Position numbers and translations under genes: made by a program. This document shows, piece by piece, positions 23,006 through 32,467 of a DNA stretch of 56,758 nucleotides. The notes below the pieces were generated by a model that did not search any database, was not told the DNA's origin, and saw nothing but the letters and a program-made list of their open reading frames with translations. How positions within the stretch are numbered: the stretch's first letter is position 1; each line of letters starts with the position of its first letter. Source of the stretch: a virus. The stretch is taken from the IMG/VR virus record IMGVR_UViG_3300046824_000124, positions 1 to 56,758 of that record; one strand, written 5' to 3'.

Positions 23006-23370
23006 GCGCCTTCTTCGATGCCGCAACAATGGCGGACCTGACGGCGCTCGATCTGTCCGCTATGCCCTCCACGGCGACCATCTCCCATACCGCCCCCGGC
23101 ACCGTCAATCCTGACGGCAGTACCGAGCCGGGGACGGTGACGACCACCGATGTTCCCGCTCGCTTCGTGGATACGGTGACGAGCATGCGCGAGACATTGA
23201 TTTCCATGAAGGTGACGGCGCAGGTGGACGGCGTGCTGAACATCCCGCTCGGCACCGATGTGACCACGGACGACACCGTGACGATGGGCGGGGTGACGTT
23301 CCAGATCGTCGGCACGAACGAGAATGTCTCGTACCGCACGAGCATCGCGCTCGCGGTGAGGAAGTCATGA
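23002..23370 (+). CDS. Head-closure / head-tail joining protein
   Basis: 122 residues, beta-rich: DVPARFVDTVTSMRETL, DTVTMGGVTFQIVGTNENVSYRT. Gene order (adaptor, this, gp10-like, terminator) and the small-barrel pattern fit the SPP1 gp16-type stopper. ATGA overlaps on both sides. Moderate certainty. Confidence 0.65.
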   Translation: MSAFFDAATMADLTALDLSAMPSTATISHTAPGTVNPDGSTEPGTVTTTDVPARFVDTVTSMRETLISMKVTAQVDGVLNIPLGTDVTTDDTVTMGGVTFQIVGTNENVSYRTSIALAVRKS

Positions 23371-23675
23371 CCTTCACCGAGATTGACCGCATCATCGCCA
23401 ACCTCGAACGCGCCGACGCCATCATTGCCAAGTTCAGCGATCTGATCCTGGCGGAGATGCAGCGGCTGGTGCCCGTGAAAACCGGCGCACTCAAACGCAG
23501 CATCGCCGCGCATCTGGAGGGCATGGTGGCGGAGATCACGGCGGGTGAAGGTCTCACGTATGCGGCACATGTCGAATACGGCACAAGCAGCGCCGCTGCC
23601 CACCCATTTTTCAGGGTGGCTGTCGAAAGATATGCCGATGCCTTCCGCGCGGAAGTGCAGCAGTTGCTCGGATAG
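23367..23675 (+). CDS. HK97 gp10-like tail completion protein
   Basis: 102 residues with the family signature VPVKTGALKRSI (residues about 34-45), then YAAHVEYGT and HPFFRVAVE. Completes the tail and joins it to the head. Cotranslated with the upstream gene by ATGA overlap. Confidence 0.88.
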   Translation: MTFTEIDRIIANLERADAIIAKFSDLILAEMQRLVPVKTGALKRSIAAHLEGMVAEITAGEGLTYAAHVEYGTSSAAAHPFFRVAVERYADAFRAEVQQLLG

Positions 23676-23684
23676 GGGCGCACG

Positions 23685-24146
23685 ATGCCGATTACCAGTG
23701 CCACGCGCGCCCTTGATGTGGACGCCCTTATTGACGGCGCTCGCGCCGCCCTGCTCGCCAACAGCACCATCGCCACGGCGCTCAATACCGCCGCGAACCC
23801 GAAGCGGATCGCCAATGAGGTGATCGCGCCGGGAGTCACGGCGCCGTACATCGTCCTCAACCTGCCCTCGACCGTCTATGCATCACCCTATGGCGAAGCG
23901 GTCGTCAACGTCCTCATGGATGTGAGCGTCTACACCGATGGCGAAAGCACGACGCTCGTGCGCTCGCTCCTCAAGGCGTGCATCACGGCACTCGTGGACA
24001 CGGTGTGGACGGCGACGGGCTTTGTCATCTGGTCCGTCTCGCTGGAGGAGGACGGTGCGGGTATTCGGTCACTGACGGACGTTCTCAATGGCGTCATCAC
24101 GAGGGGGCGTCAGGTCACGTTGCGCATTCGGGCGCAAAAGGTTTAG
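23685..24146 (+). CDS. Tail terminator protein
   Basis: 153 residues. Alpha/beta pattern with PYIVLNLPS, YGEAVVNVLMDVSVYTDGES, and a C-terminal LRIRA strand fits the gpU/gp17-like terminator ring proteins. Position between gp10-like and tail-tube genes supports this. Family match not certain. Confidence 0.7.
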   Translation: MPITSATRALDVDALIDGARAALLANSTIATALNTAANPKRIANEVIAPGVTAPYIVLNLPSTVYASPYGEAVVNVLMDVSVYTDGESTTLVRSLLKACITALVDTVWTATGFVIWSVSLEEDGAGIRSLTDVLNGVITRGRQVTLRIRAQKV

Positions 24147-24163
24147 CACAGGAGGCACACGAC

Positions 24164-24364
24164 ATGGCTGAGAGCACGACGAAAGCACAGACCGCCGAGG
24201 AGAAGCCCGTCGCGGTGGCGAAGGCGACGACGCCGGAGGAGGAAGAGGTGCAGCGCATCCACGATGAGCGGATGAAGAATGCCGACAAGCACGCCGCGAT
24301 GGCGGCCCGCACCGCCGCGAAGGCAGCGGCCGCACAGTTCCGCCCCGTGAAGGCAGACGAATAG
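24164..24364 (+). CDS. Small charged Ala-rich protein (66 aa)
   Basis: ATG behind ACAGGAGGCACACGAC. Alternating Lys/Glu/Ala helices (TTPEEEEVQRIHDERMKNADKHAAMAA type), no hydrophobic core. Comparable to the small hydrophilic protein after the capsid gene; perhaps an assembly cofactor of the tail tube. Function unknown. Confidence 0.65.
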   Translation: MAESTTKAQTAEEKPVAVAKATTPEEEEVQRIHDERMKNADKHAAMAARTAAKAAAAQFRPVKADE

Positions 24365-24410
24365 CGGCAGAACGGTTGCCGGATGATGGCGAGTGAGGAG
24401 GCGTGCATGC

Positions 24411-24518
24411 GTGGAAGATAAGAAGCGCCTCTGGCTCGGCATCAAGCGCGCCCTCGGTGTCATCATCAGCGCGCTCGATGTCTTCTTCGGCACCGATAGA
24501 CCCACCACCGACAAGTAA
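24411..24518 (+). CDS. Amphipathic micropeptide (35 aa), paralogue of 21042-21140
   Basis: GTG 24411 with GTGAGGAGGCGTGC upstream. Core I-K-R-A-L-x-x-I-I-x-A-L-D-x-x-F aligns without gaps to the peptide before the capsid gene, and both end in a Thr-rich lysine-terminated tail. This copy precedes the tail-tube gene by about 100 bases. Function unknown. Confidence 0.55.
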   Translation: MEDKKRLWLGIKRALGVIISALDVFFGTDRPTTDK

Positions 24519-24621
24519 CACCACCCCCTAGGCCGCACGGATCATCCGTCCCGCTGATGGGCAGGAGCCGCCGCATGGTGCGCCCGCTCTTTGTGATTCA
24601 CCTCACAAGGAGCAACACCCC

Positions 24622-25317
24622 ATGCCAGCAGCGAATCTTGTACCGATCACAGGCGCGGACGGGTACGTGGCGATGATCAACAGCACGTCCGTTCCCGTGA
24701 CCGCTGAGACGTTGTCAAACATCACGACGATGCCCGGTGGCAACCTCGTCTACCCGGCAAAGCAGATTTATCAGGTGACGGCTCGGGCGCACAAAGTGAT
24801 GGATCCGAGGGCCACACCCGTGGTCTACGTGGGCGGCGTCTCGCAGTCCCCGACGCTGTACCGCATCTTCTGGGGCGCCGGGATCATCTTCTTCTTCGCG
24901 CCACGCGCTGAAGCGACGCCGGCCGTGACGATGGACTACAGCTACATGCCGACCGCTAGCGCGACGGATGTGGTCGGTGTGCTCCACGTGAACAACTGGC
25001 AACTCAACATGAGCGCCAACCAGATCGAGGGTGATGAGTACGGCACGATCATCGCCCCGTCCTACCGCGGCAAGCTCGGCGGCACGTGGCAGTTCGACGC
25101 ACTCGGTGCGAGCAGCAAGATTGACCTCTTTAATCTTATGCTGACGCAATCATTTTTCACCTTCGCACTATATGAGACGATCAGTGGTAATCGTCTCTGG
25201 GTAGTGTATGGTGACTTGACGTCGAACCCGATCAACGCGCCCTCGCAGGGCATGGTGGCGGGCACGATCAACGGCGGCATGCGATACACCCCGACATTTC
25301 TAAACGAAGCACTATAG
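24622..25317 (+). CDS. Major tail (tube) protein
   Basis: 231 residues behind ACAAGGAGCAACACCCC. All-beta with long loops: VYPAKQIYQVTARAHKVMD, VYVGGVSQSPTLYRIFWGAGIIFF, NNWQLNMSAN, KLGGTWQFDAL. Located between terminator and tail chaperones, the tube position. Probably the most abundant tail protein. Confidence 0.82.
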   Translation: MPAANLVPITGADGYVAMINSTSVPVTAETLSNITTMPGGNLVYPAKQIYQVTARAHKVMDPRATPVVYVGGVSQSPTLYRIFWGAGIIFFFAPRAEATPAVTMDYSYMPTASATDVVGVLHVNNWQLNMSANQIEGDEYGTIIAPSYRGKLGGTWQFDALGASSKIDLFNLMLTQSFFTFALYETISGNRLWVVYGDLTSNPINAPSQGMVAGTINGGMRYTPTFLNEAL

Positions 25318-25412
25318 GTTGGTGTTTCGATGATCGCGCGATGTGCGGGCGGGGTGGCTCTCAACCCTCCACCTCGTCGGCACACCGCACAAAAACCAGA
25401 AGGGTTGAGACA

Positions 25413-25868
25413 ATGGCAGGCAAGACCATCGAATCCACCGCACCGACGACCATCGAAGAAGTGCGCGCTCTCGTCATGCAGAAGTACCGCGCCGTGCCGT
25501 TTGACCATCCCGCGGGCTACGGCCGCATGGAGGTGGCGAAACTGAAGCGCCACGAGTACCAGGCGATCACCGAGGCAGTGCGCCGCACGGATGGCACATG
25601 GGATCTCGAACTGCAAGACCGGATGGCGGTTGCTTTCGGCCTCGTGGAGCCGAAGCTCGCGGCAACGCCAGAGCAGGCGATGGAGGAACTGAAGGAGTAC
25701 CCGAACGATTTCATCCAGCCCATCGCCAAGAAGGTCTGGGATTTGACCAACGATTACCGCAATGAGGCGGAAAAGAAGGGTGCCGGCGCGGACGTGCTCC
25801 CTTTTACCAAGACGAGTTCAAACGGTACGGCCTCGCCGCCGCCACCGGACGCCTCATCGTCGAAGTAA
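25413..25868 (+). CDS. Tail assembly chaperone gpG-like (unshifted product)
   Basis: 151 residues from ATG 25413. Helical (FDHPAGYGRMEVAKLKRHEYQAITEA) with a Ser/Pro-rich end. Coats the tape measure before tube polymerisation. A CCCTTTT slippery site near its end lets a minority of ribosomes shift -1 into the longer product. Confidence 0.82.
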   Translation: MAGKTIESTAPTTIEEVRALVMQKYRAVPFDHPAGYGRMEVAKLKRHEYQAITEAVRRTDGTWDLELQDRMAVAFGLVEPKLAATPEQAMEELKEYPNDFIQPIAKKVWDLTNDYRNEAEKKGAGADVLPFTKTSSNGTASPPPPDASSSK

Positions 25869-26161
25869 ATGCCCTCACCGATGAGGAGATTGACCGACAG
25901 TGCGACTTTTACGAACTGTTTTGCTCTGGCGACCCCTCACCCGCCAGCCCCGTTGACCACCCCGCCCGCGTCTTCGGGCTGATCCTCAAAGAGATGCGTG
26001 AGAGCGCCAGGAAGAGCGAGACGACGGCACTGCCGGATGTCATCCCGTGGGAGCAATTCCGCGCCCTCCAGGCTGCCATCCCGCCCGCCGAAGTCCATGA
26101 GCCCGACCCCGAACGCGCCGCGACGATTGACCAGATCGTGGCCGCATCCCTCGCTACCTAG
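25413..26161 (+). CDS. Tail assembly chaperone gpGT-like (-1 frameshift product)
   Basis: About 249 residues: the first 131 codons of the gpG-like protein, a -1 slip at C-CCT-TTT (25799-25805), then 118 codons in the -1 frame (25805-26161) starting YQDEFKRYGLAAATG. That frame has no start codon or ribosome-binding site of its own at its beginning but is coding-like to its TAG. The C-terminal acidic part recruits tube subunits in known systems. Followed by the tape measure, as in lambda. Confidence 0.8.
25799..25805 (+). promoter_or_regulatory. Programmed -1 frameshift site CCCTTTT
   Basis: In the zero frame it reads CTC CCT TTT ACC, so the heptamer is phased X-XXY-YYZ. Slipping back one base re-pairs CCC and TTT and continues TAC CAA GAC GAG in the frame of the gpT-like extension. 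Confidence 0.82.
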
Positions 26162-26175
26162 CATCGGAGCATTGC

Positions 26176-29100
26176 GTGCCTGACTCGATTTTGCGTAGCA
26201 GAATTGAAATCGTTGGTGTGCGCGAAGCCCTCGCGGATTACCGCGACCTGCGCACCGCCATGCAACAGGTAAGCACCACTGGTGCGACGGCGCGTGTCTC
26301 GCTGGATGACACCACGGCACGCGCACGACTCGCGGAGTTTCGGGCGGAAACACAGCGATTGAACGCCGTCAACACGCGCCTGAAGGTGGACGCAGACACG
26401 CAGCCCGCCGTACTCAAGTTACGTGCGGTGGATACTGAGACGAAGAACCTCGTCGCCCGTCGCAACCTGATGCGGTTGGAGCTCGACAACACGCCCGCCC
26501 TCTTGTCTTTGCGGCAGTATGAAGCGGAGACGAAGCGGATTCAGGCACAGCAGCGTGGGAGCGGCGGTGGTGGCGGAAGCATCCGCGGCGCGATTAGCAG
26601 TGAGGTGGGTGGCGGCATTGCGGGCGGCGCCGTGGCCGGGGGTGCCATCCTCGCGGGCGGGCTAGCGGCGAAGGAGATCAAGGATACCGTCGCCGCGTCC
26701 ATCGACCTCAATAGCAAGCTTCAGCAAGCCAATATCACCTTCACGACTTTCCTCGGCAGCGAGCAGGCGGCACAGGAGCATTTGCAGGAGTTGCAGCGGT
26801 TCGCCGCGACAACGCCGTTCCAGTTCCCCGACCTCGTGGATGCCTCCCGTCGTCTGCAAGCGATGGGCTTTTCCGCCAAAGAGGTCATTCCCGATTTGCG
26901 GGCGATTGGCGGCGCGGTGTCGGCGCTCGGCACAGGCACGGAGGGCATCAATCGCATTACGCTCGCCCTCGGGCAGATGCAGCAGAAGGGCAAGGTCACG
27001 GGCGAGGAGTTGCGGCAGTTGCAGGAGGCGGGCATTGACGCCACCGGCTACATTGCCAAAGCCCTCGAAACGACCACGGCCGATGTGCTGGCGAAATCCG
27101 AGAAGGGGCAGATCAGCGGTCGAACGGGCGTCAACGCTATCATCAGCGGACTGGCGGCTGATCCCCGGTTCGCCGGACTCCTTGAGGCGCAGAGCCGGTC
27201 GTTCGCGGGCGCGATGTCCAATATCCAGGACTCGGCGCAGATGGCACTGGCGCAGGGACTGAAGCCGCTGTTTGAGGCGCTGAACGATGGCGCCACAGCA
27301 TTAGCGAAGTTCACATCCTCTGAGACCTTCACGAAGGGTGCCGAGCAGTTCGCGCAAGTGCTGCACGAGGATATTGAGGCGATCAAGACGCTCTCGGCAG
27401 AGGCGAAGAACATCGCTGATCCGTTCCTGCCGCTGATCGACACCGCGACAAAGTACACGGTCAATCTCCGTACGGTTGCGGAAGCACTGAATGCCGTTGC
27501 GGCGATCACCAACCAGATCCACGGCCAGCCCTATGAGTCGGTCGGGTCAGCGAACGTGGACACCTCCTCCGTCAACGCGCTGATGGGCGGCGGGGCGGGG
27601 GCGCGCTTCCTGCAAAACAATGCCGCGTCGAGCGTCATCTCCGGTCTGACGACACAGGTCCGTGAGGGCGCGATCACCGCGGATCAGGCGCAGAAGCAGT
27701 GGGACGCCCTGGTACAAACCTTCGGCGCGCTCTACGGCAACGTTGATGCCGTGTCTGCCCTCTTCTCCACGAAACTTGCCCAGGCAACGAAGGACGCGAC
27801 TGCGAATGCCGCCAAGCTCCGTGATGAGCAGGAGCAATATCAGGCTAATCTCAAGGAGATGGCGAAGTATCAGGGCTTGGGTGCCAACCCCGAGGACATC
27901 AGCCGTGCCATCTTCGGCGTGACGGGCACGGGTGATGCGGCAACGACGGGGCAGATCAAGCGCGCCCAGGACGCCCTCAATGCCCTCGATCAGCAGCAGA
28001 AGCAACTGGAGACGGACACGCGCTCGGCGTGGCAGTCGATGGCGCAAGCGGTCGCGGGGTTCAGTTCCTCGCAGGGATTGCGCGGTATCGCTAACCTCTC
28101 CACCGACTTGCAGAAGGCGAACGCGGAACTGGCGCGTGTGGGGCAGACCTCCACCGCGACCTCGGGGCTGGCGAAGATCGCGGATCAGTTCCAGGCGATT
28201 GCCGATGCCGAGGATGCCGCGTCATCGTCCCTCAAGGGCTATCAGTTGACGCTCACTGAGACGGACCGCCGCATCCAGCAGTTGCAGGCATTCCGTGGGC
28301 AGATCGTGGAAGCGGTGCAGCAGGCAGACAAGGATCGCGGCGCGGGTGTCGCCACGCCACAGGAACTCGACCTGCTCAATAAGTATCAGCCGATCCTCAC
28401 CAATATCGACACGCAGATCCGCGGCTTGCAGAGCAACAAGATTGGCGATCTGCTCGGCATCGCGGACGCCTATCCCGATCTGAAGGCATTTGACGACACC
28501 TCACGCGATCTCGTGAGTCAGTACGGGGGCGGGAAGAACCTGCAACTGACGCTGCAAGCGGACACCAAAGATGCGTCGGACGCGATCAACGCCATCGTCA
28601 ATCCGCCAAAGCCGTACGAGACCACCGTTCGCGTGAACTACATCAACGTGGATGGCAGCCCCGCGGGCACCGGTCCCGTCCTTGGCCCGCCATCACCCGG
28701 CGGTGCTGGCTATGCGCGGCCGACGACAATCCGCTCTACGGGTGGCGGTCCGTACGGGAATGACACGCTCACGCAAGGTGGTGCGGGTGGCGGAGGGCTT
28801 GGCTATCAGCCGCTCTCGCAGGCGCAGTACGGACAGATCGTGTCGAGCGGCCCGCTGGCGAACCCGCAGGTGTACGCCGGCGTCATGGCGGCTGCGCAGA
28901 AGTACGGGGTCGATCCGCGGTTGCTCCTTGCCTTCGTAAAGAATGAGGGCGTTGCGCCCTCGCTCGCGGCCGTCAACAACTTCGGCGGCATCAAGGGCAC
29001 GGGCGGGCCGGCCGCGCCCGCGAATGAAGGCGGCACGTATGCTGCCTACTCATCGCCGCAGGCATTCTTCGAGGAGTTGGCGCGACTCATCACGCAGGGC

Positions 29101-31455
29101 GATAAGACCTATGCGAGTGGATTCGCCAGTGGCGACCTCGGCGCTATCCGCCAGCACTATGTCGCGGGCAATGCGCCGCCGTCGAGCGCGCAGCAGGCGA
29201 ATATCGCGAACACGGTCTCGAACTATAACCAACTGACGCAGCAGTATCCCGGCGGCGGCACCGATGATGTGCCATCTGGTGTCGTCTCGAATCTGCGGCA
29301 GCAGATCGTCCAGAAGGCGCTCCAGAGCGTCGGACAGGACAAACTCGTCAACCTCTGCGAGCAGTTCGTAGAGGAGACGGTGCAGGCGATCACCGGGCAG
29401 CGTGGTGCCACAGGGAAGAATGAGCTCAGCGCCAATGCCGCCCTCGCCACCGCGAAGCAGAAAGGGCTCGTCACCACTAATCCGCAACCGGGCGATCTTG
29501 TCTACTACGGCGACGCGCAGGCGGGACATGTCGCCATCTACATGGGCAACGGCAAGCAGATCAGCACCTACGATAAGGGCAACGTCAACGACCCCGAGGC
29601 GCGCAAGATTCACATCGAGCCCGTTGGCGCCGGCGCACAATACGTCCGCGTCCCCGGTCTCTCCGATGGTCCCGCGGGCAGCAACGTCGTCGGCAACGCG
29701 GCACTCGCGGCGGCGGGCGGTCTACCGCATCCGGTGGATATCGGCGCGACGACGGCAGCGGCAACCAGTAGCCTCGGCACGACCAATCTCACCTCGCCCA
29801 TCTCAGGTGCGGCAGGCGGACTCCACGAGGCGGGACAGGCGGCACGTGAGGCGGATAGCGCGGTCGGCAAGTTGCTTGCCACGCTGAATAGTCAGGATCT
29901 CTCTGCCTCACTGAGCAAGTTTCAGGAGATGCGCGGCGTCTTTGACCAGATCGCGCAGGCAAAGTTCCCGAACGAACCGATCCGTGCAGCGGACGACGCC
30001 TTACAGCAGGGTATCGGCTTCCTCGGCGCGTGGGCGCAGGCATTGCAGGCAATCCGTGGACAGACGGACGGGCTGGCGGCCGCGCAACAGAAGATCACGG
30101 AGATTGTTGGCGGGCCGATGGCGGCGAACCTCAATAGCCAACTCGATCACATGAACACGCTGTCACAAATCCATTCGCACATTACCGACCTCACGCAGCA
30201 GCGCAAGGAGTTGGAATCCCAGCACAACGCAACACTGGCATCACGGCAGCAGCAGGACAGCGGCATTCAGCGGGCGCAACAGCAGCAGCAGTTCATCCAG
30301 GGCGAGCAGGATCGGGCCCGCCAGCGCCAGCGGCAGGCGCAGCAGAACGATATTCAGGATCAGCAGAACGCCGCGAACGATGCCTGGACGAACGAATCCC
30401 GCATCTGGGATGATCGCATCGCCCGCCTCCAGCATTACGGCACCGACCGCTTCCGCCAACTCTCGAACGAAAAAGACGCCCTCGAAGCACTGAAGAAGAG
30501 CCAGGACGCGCTCAATCGCTCGCAGGAACTCAACCTTGCGGGCAATCTCGGGCTCGCCTTCGCGCATGGCGGTCCGAATGCCGCTCGTGACGCCTCAGCC
30601 CGCCTCTCGATCACGCGCCTGTCTGATGCGAATGCGGCCGATCAGCGGAATACCCGTCTCGATGCCGTCAATGACCTCCTGGCGAAAGAACAGAAGGTCG
30701 CAAGCGATCAACTGTTCGATCTGGAGCAGCAGCGCACGGCGGCCTCGCGGGCGCATGAAGACCGCATGACCGCCATCGAGCGTGAGAGTGAGGCAGAACA
30801 GCGGGCGGCGGCGGCACAGGACGACGCCATCGCGGGACAGCGGGCGGCACAGCAGGAAGCGGACGCCGAACGCGCCAACGCTCTTGAAGATCAGCGTGCG
30901 GCCGAGGATGCGGCCTATCAGCAGTCGCTCGATTCCATCGATGCGCAGATTCAGCAGTACCAGGCACTCGCGGATACGGAGCAACAGGCACTCGACGCGC
31001 TCACACAGGCATTCAATCTGATGACGCAGGGCGGTAGTCAGATCGCGCAGATCCTCGGCAGCGCCGTCTCGTCGGCGGGTGCGGCACAGGGCTTCCTTGA
31101 CGCGCAACCGGTCGGCGGTGGCTCCATCCGCCGTCTCGGTGGCAAGGCGGCAGGCGGCTTCATCCCCGTGGGCGGCAGTGCCCTCACGGGTGACGCGGCG
31201 GGCGGCGTGGCGACGCCGTTCACGGAAGAAGTCAAAGTGACGCCGCAGGGCGCGGTCGTGACGCCGCTCGCCAATCGCCCGAGCGCATCGGGTGGCGGGG
31301 ACATCACCATCAACATCGGTGGCGACACCATCCTATCTGCTCAAGCCCTCGCGGATATTCGCCGCTACATCGAACAGAAGAAGCGCGAGGCCATCACGGA
31401 AGCGCGGCAGGCCGTGCCGCTCACGCTGCGCGGTCAGGGAAGGGTGGGGCACTAA
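26176..31455 (+). CDS. Tail tape measure protein with two peptidoglycan hydrolase domains
   Basis: 1759 residues from GTG 26176. Residues about 175-305 are the tape-measure N-terminal domain (AQEHLQELQRFAATTPFQF, GKVTGEELRQLQEAGID). A long helical, Gln/Ala-rich ruler follows. At about 895-1000 a glucosaminidase/lysozyme-like domain (YGVDPRLLLAFVKNEG...NNFGGIKG), at about 1040-1155 an NlpC/P60-type domain (CEQFVEE, PGDLVYYG, GHVAIYMGNG). C-terminal coiled coils and a Gly-rich hydrophobic end. Sets tail length and likely digests the wall during DNA entry. Confidence 0.92.
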   Translation: MPDSILRSRIEIVGVREALADYRDLRTAMQQVSTTGATARVSLDDTTARARLAEFRAETQRLNAVNTRLKVDADTQPAVLKLRAVDTETKNLVARRNLMRLELDNTPALLSLRQYEAETKRIQAQQRGSGGGGGSIRGAISSEVGGGIAGGAVAGGAILAGGLAAKEIKDTVAASIDLNSKLQQANITFTTFLGSEQAAQEHLQELQRFAATTPFQFPDLVDASRRLQAMGFSAKEVIPDLRAIGGAVSALGTGTEGINRITLALGQMQQKGKVTGEELRQLQEAGIDATGYIAKALETTTADVLAKSEKGQISGRTGVNAIISGLAADPRFAGLLEAQSRSFAGAMSNIQDSAQMALAQGLKPLFEALNDGATALAKFTSSETFTKGAEQFAQVLHEDIEAIKTLSAEAKNIADPFLPLIDTATKYTVNLRTVAEALNAVAAITNQIHGQPYESVGSANVDTSSVNALMGGGAGARFLQNNAASSVISGLTTQVREGAITADQAQKQWDALVQTFGALYGNVDAVSALFSTKLAQATKDATANAAKLRDEQEQYQANLKEMAKYQGLGANPEDISRAIFGVTGTGDAATTGQIKRAQDALNALDQQQKQLETDTRSAWQSMAQAVAGFSSSQGLRGIANLSTDLQKANAELARVGQTSTATSGLAKIADQFQAIADAEDAASSSLKGYQLTLTETDRRIQQLQAFRGQIVEAVQQADKDRGAGVATPQELDLLNKYQPILTNIDTQIRGLQSNKIGDLLGIADAYPDLKAFDDTSRDLVSQYGGGKNLQLTLQADTKDASDAINAIVNPPKPYETTVRVNYINVDGSPAGTGPVLGPPSPGGAGYARPTTIRSTGGGPYGNDTLTQGGAGGGGLGYQPLSQAQYGQIVSSGPLANPQVYAGVMAAAQKYGVDPRLLLAFVKNEGVAPSLAAVNNFGGIKGTGGPAAPANEGGTYAAYSSPQAFFEELARLITQGDKTYASGFASGDLGAIRQHYVAGNAPPSSAQQANIANTVSNYNQLTQQYPGGGTDDVPSGVVSNLRQQIVQKALQSVGQDKLVNLCEQFVEETVQAITGQRGATGKNELSANAALATAKQKGLVTTNPQPGDLVYYGDAQAGHVAIYMGNGKQISTYDKGNVNDPEARKIHIEPVGAGAQYVRVPGLSDGPAGSNVVGNAALAAAGGLPHPVDIGATTAAATSSLGTTNLTSPISGAAGGLHEAGQAAREADSAVGKLLATLNSQDLSASLSKFQEMRGVFDQIAQAKFPNEPIRAADDALQQGIGFLGAWAQALQAIRGQTDGLAAAQQKITEIVGGPMAANLNSQLDHMNTLSQIHSHITDLTQQRKELESQHNATLASRQQQDSGIQRAQQQQQFIQGEQDRARQRQRQAQQNDIQDQQNAANDAWTNESRIWDDRIARLQHYGTDRFRQLSNEKDALEALKKSQDALNRSQELNLAGNLGLAFAHGGPNAARDASARLSITRLSDANAADQRNTRLDAVNDLLAKEQKVASDQLFDLEQQRTAASRAHEDRMTAIERESEAEQRAAAAQDDAIAGQRAAQQEADAERANALEDQRAAEDAAYQQSLDSIDAQIQQYQALADTEQQALDALTQAFNLMTQGGSQIAQILGSAVSSAGAAQGFLDAQPVGGGSIRRLGGKAAGGFIPVGGSALTGDAAGGVATPFTEEVKVTPQGAVVTPLANRPSASGGGDITINIGGDTILSAQALADIRRYIEQKKREAITEARQAVPLTLRGQGRVGH

Positions 31456-32439
31456 GTGGGTGTCATCAGCCAGATCGAGCAATACAAAGTCTCCCCGACC
31501 GTCGTCCTCTACTCAGCGCCGCCGATTGGTGTGCAGAATGACCTCTCGTTTGCGCGGCGCAGTGGCACGTACACGGTGCGCGCGGTGGACGGCGGTCGTG
31601 ATCCCTACGGCAACCTGCCCGCGCCGCTGGATATTCGCCATTTCCCGTCCACGTGGATGGTGATTCCGCCCGGTCCGGTGGGGCACGGCAACTATGACCA
31701 GTCGCGGGATGCCCTGCTCGGCGCGGTCGGGCACGGGTTTCCGGTGACGCTCGTCTATCTCACCGATGGCGGCACCGAGCGGATCGCCCGCGCCAAGTTC
31801 ATGGGCATCAGTGACGTGGTGACGCCGCAATCGCCCTTTGCGCATACGTTTACGGTAACGTGGGAAATCGCGGACTGGACGGACCGTGACTCGCGCTCCA
31901 CCAACTCTATCGGCGTCGGGTCGCCGGTGATGGGGAGTGCGCCGACGCTCATCATGGGCGGTATTGTCTATCCACTCACCGATGGCAGCGGGCAGAACTT
32001 CATCGCCATCTACACGGACGGATCGGACGGGAAGCCGAAGACGACGAAGCCGGACCGGAGGTGCATCATCACCGTCAAGGGGCCGTTCGGGAGCGATCTC
32101 GTCGCGAACGGCGTCGGCGGTTATGCGCTCGGCGGCTTTACCGTCTTCAATACCACCGCGCACATCGTGGACTCCGCGGGAAATCTCTCATCGGTCGGCT
32201 TCACCGTCTACCGCAAACTCGGCAGCGGTGACACGGTGGTCGTGGACGCAGGCCGCAAGCGCGCCACCATCAACGGGCAACTGCTCGCCTTCGGGACGGA
32301 CTTCGTGATTCCTGATTGGCAGGTGGAATGGTTCCGCATCGAGCAGGGCGCCGCCAACTCCATCCTCTTTTCCGTCAATGGCCCGTCCTTTTCCACCGGC
32401 GGGCAGGCGTTGGTAGATTTTATTGGCCGGTATCACTAA
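31456..32439 (+). CDS. Distal tail protein (Dit-like)
   Basis: 327 residues, GTG start abutting the tape-measure stop. N-terminal beta region (RSGTYTVRAVDGG, PSTWMVIPPG, VTWEIADWTDRD) and a C-terminal galectin-like part (GFTVYRKLGSGDTVVVDAG, WFRIEQGAANSILF) as in Dit hub proteins of siphoviruses. Forms the hexameric ring at the tail tip. Confidence 0.78.
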   Translation: MGVISQIEQYKVSPTVVLYSAPPIGVQNDLSFARRSGTYTVRAVDGGRDPYGNLPAPLDIRHFPSTWMVIPPGPVGHGNYDQSRDALLGAVGHGFPVTLVYLTDGGTERIARAKFMGISDVVTPQSPFAHTFTVTWEIADWTDRDSRSTNSIGVGSPVMGSAPTLIMGGIVYPLTDGSGQNFIAIYTDGSDGKPKTTKPDRRCIITVKGPFGSDLVANGVGGYALGGFTVFNTTAHIVDSAGNLSSVGFTVYRKLGSGDTVVVDAGRKRATINGQLLAFGTDFVIPDWQVEWFRIEQGAANSILFSVNGPSFSTGGQALVDFIGRYH

Positions 32440-32467
32440 TTCATATTGAGAGAAGGGCGGTTGCGCG

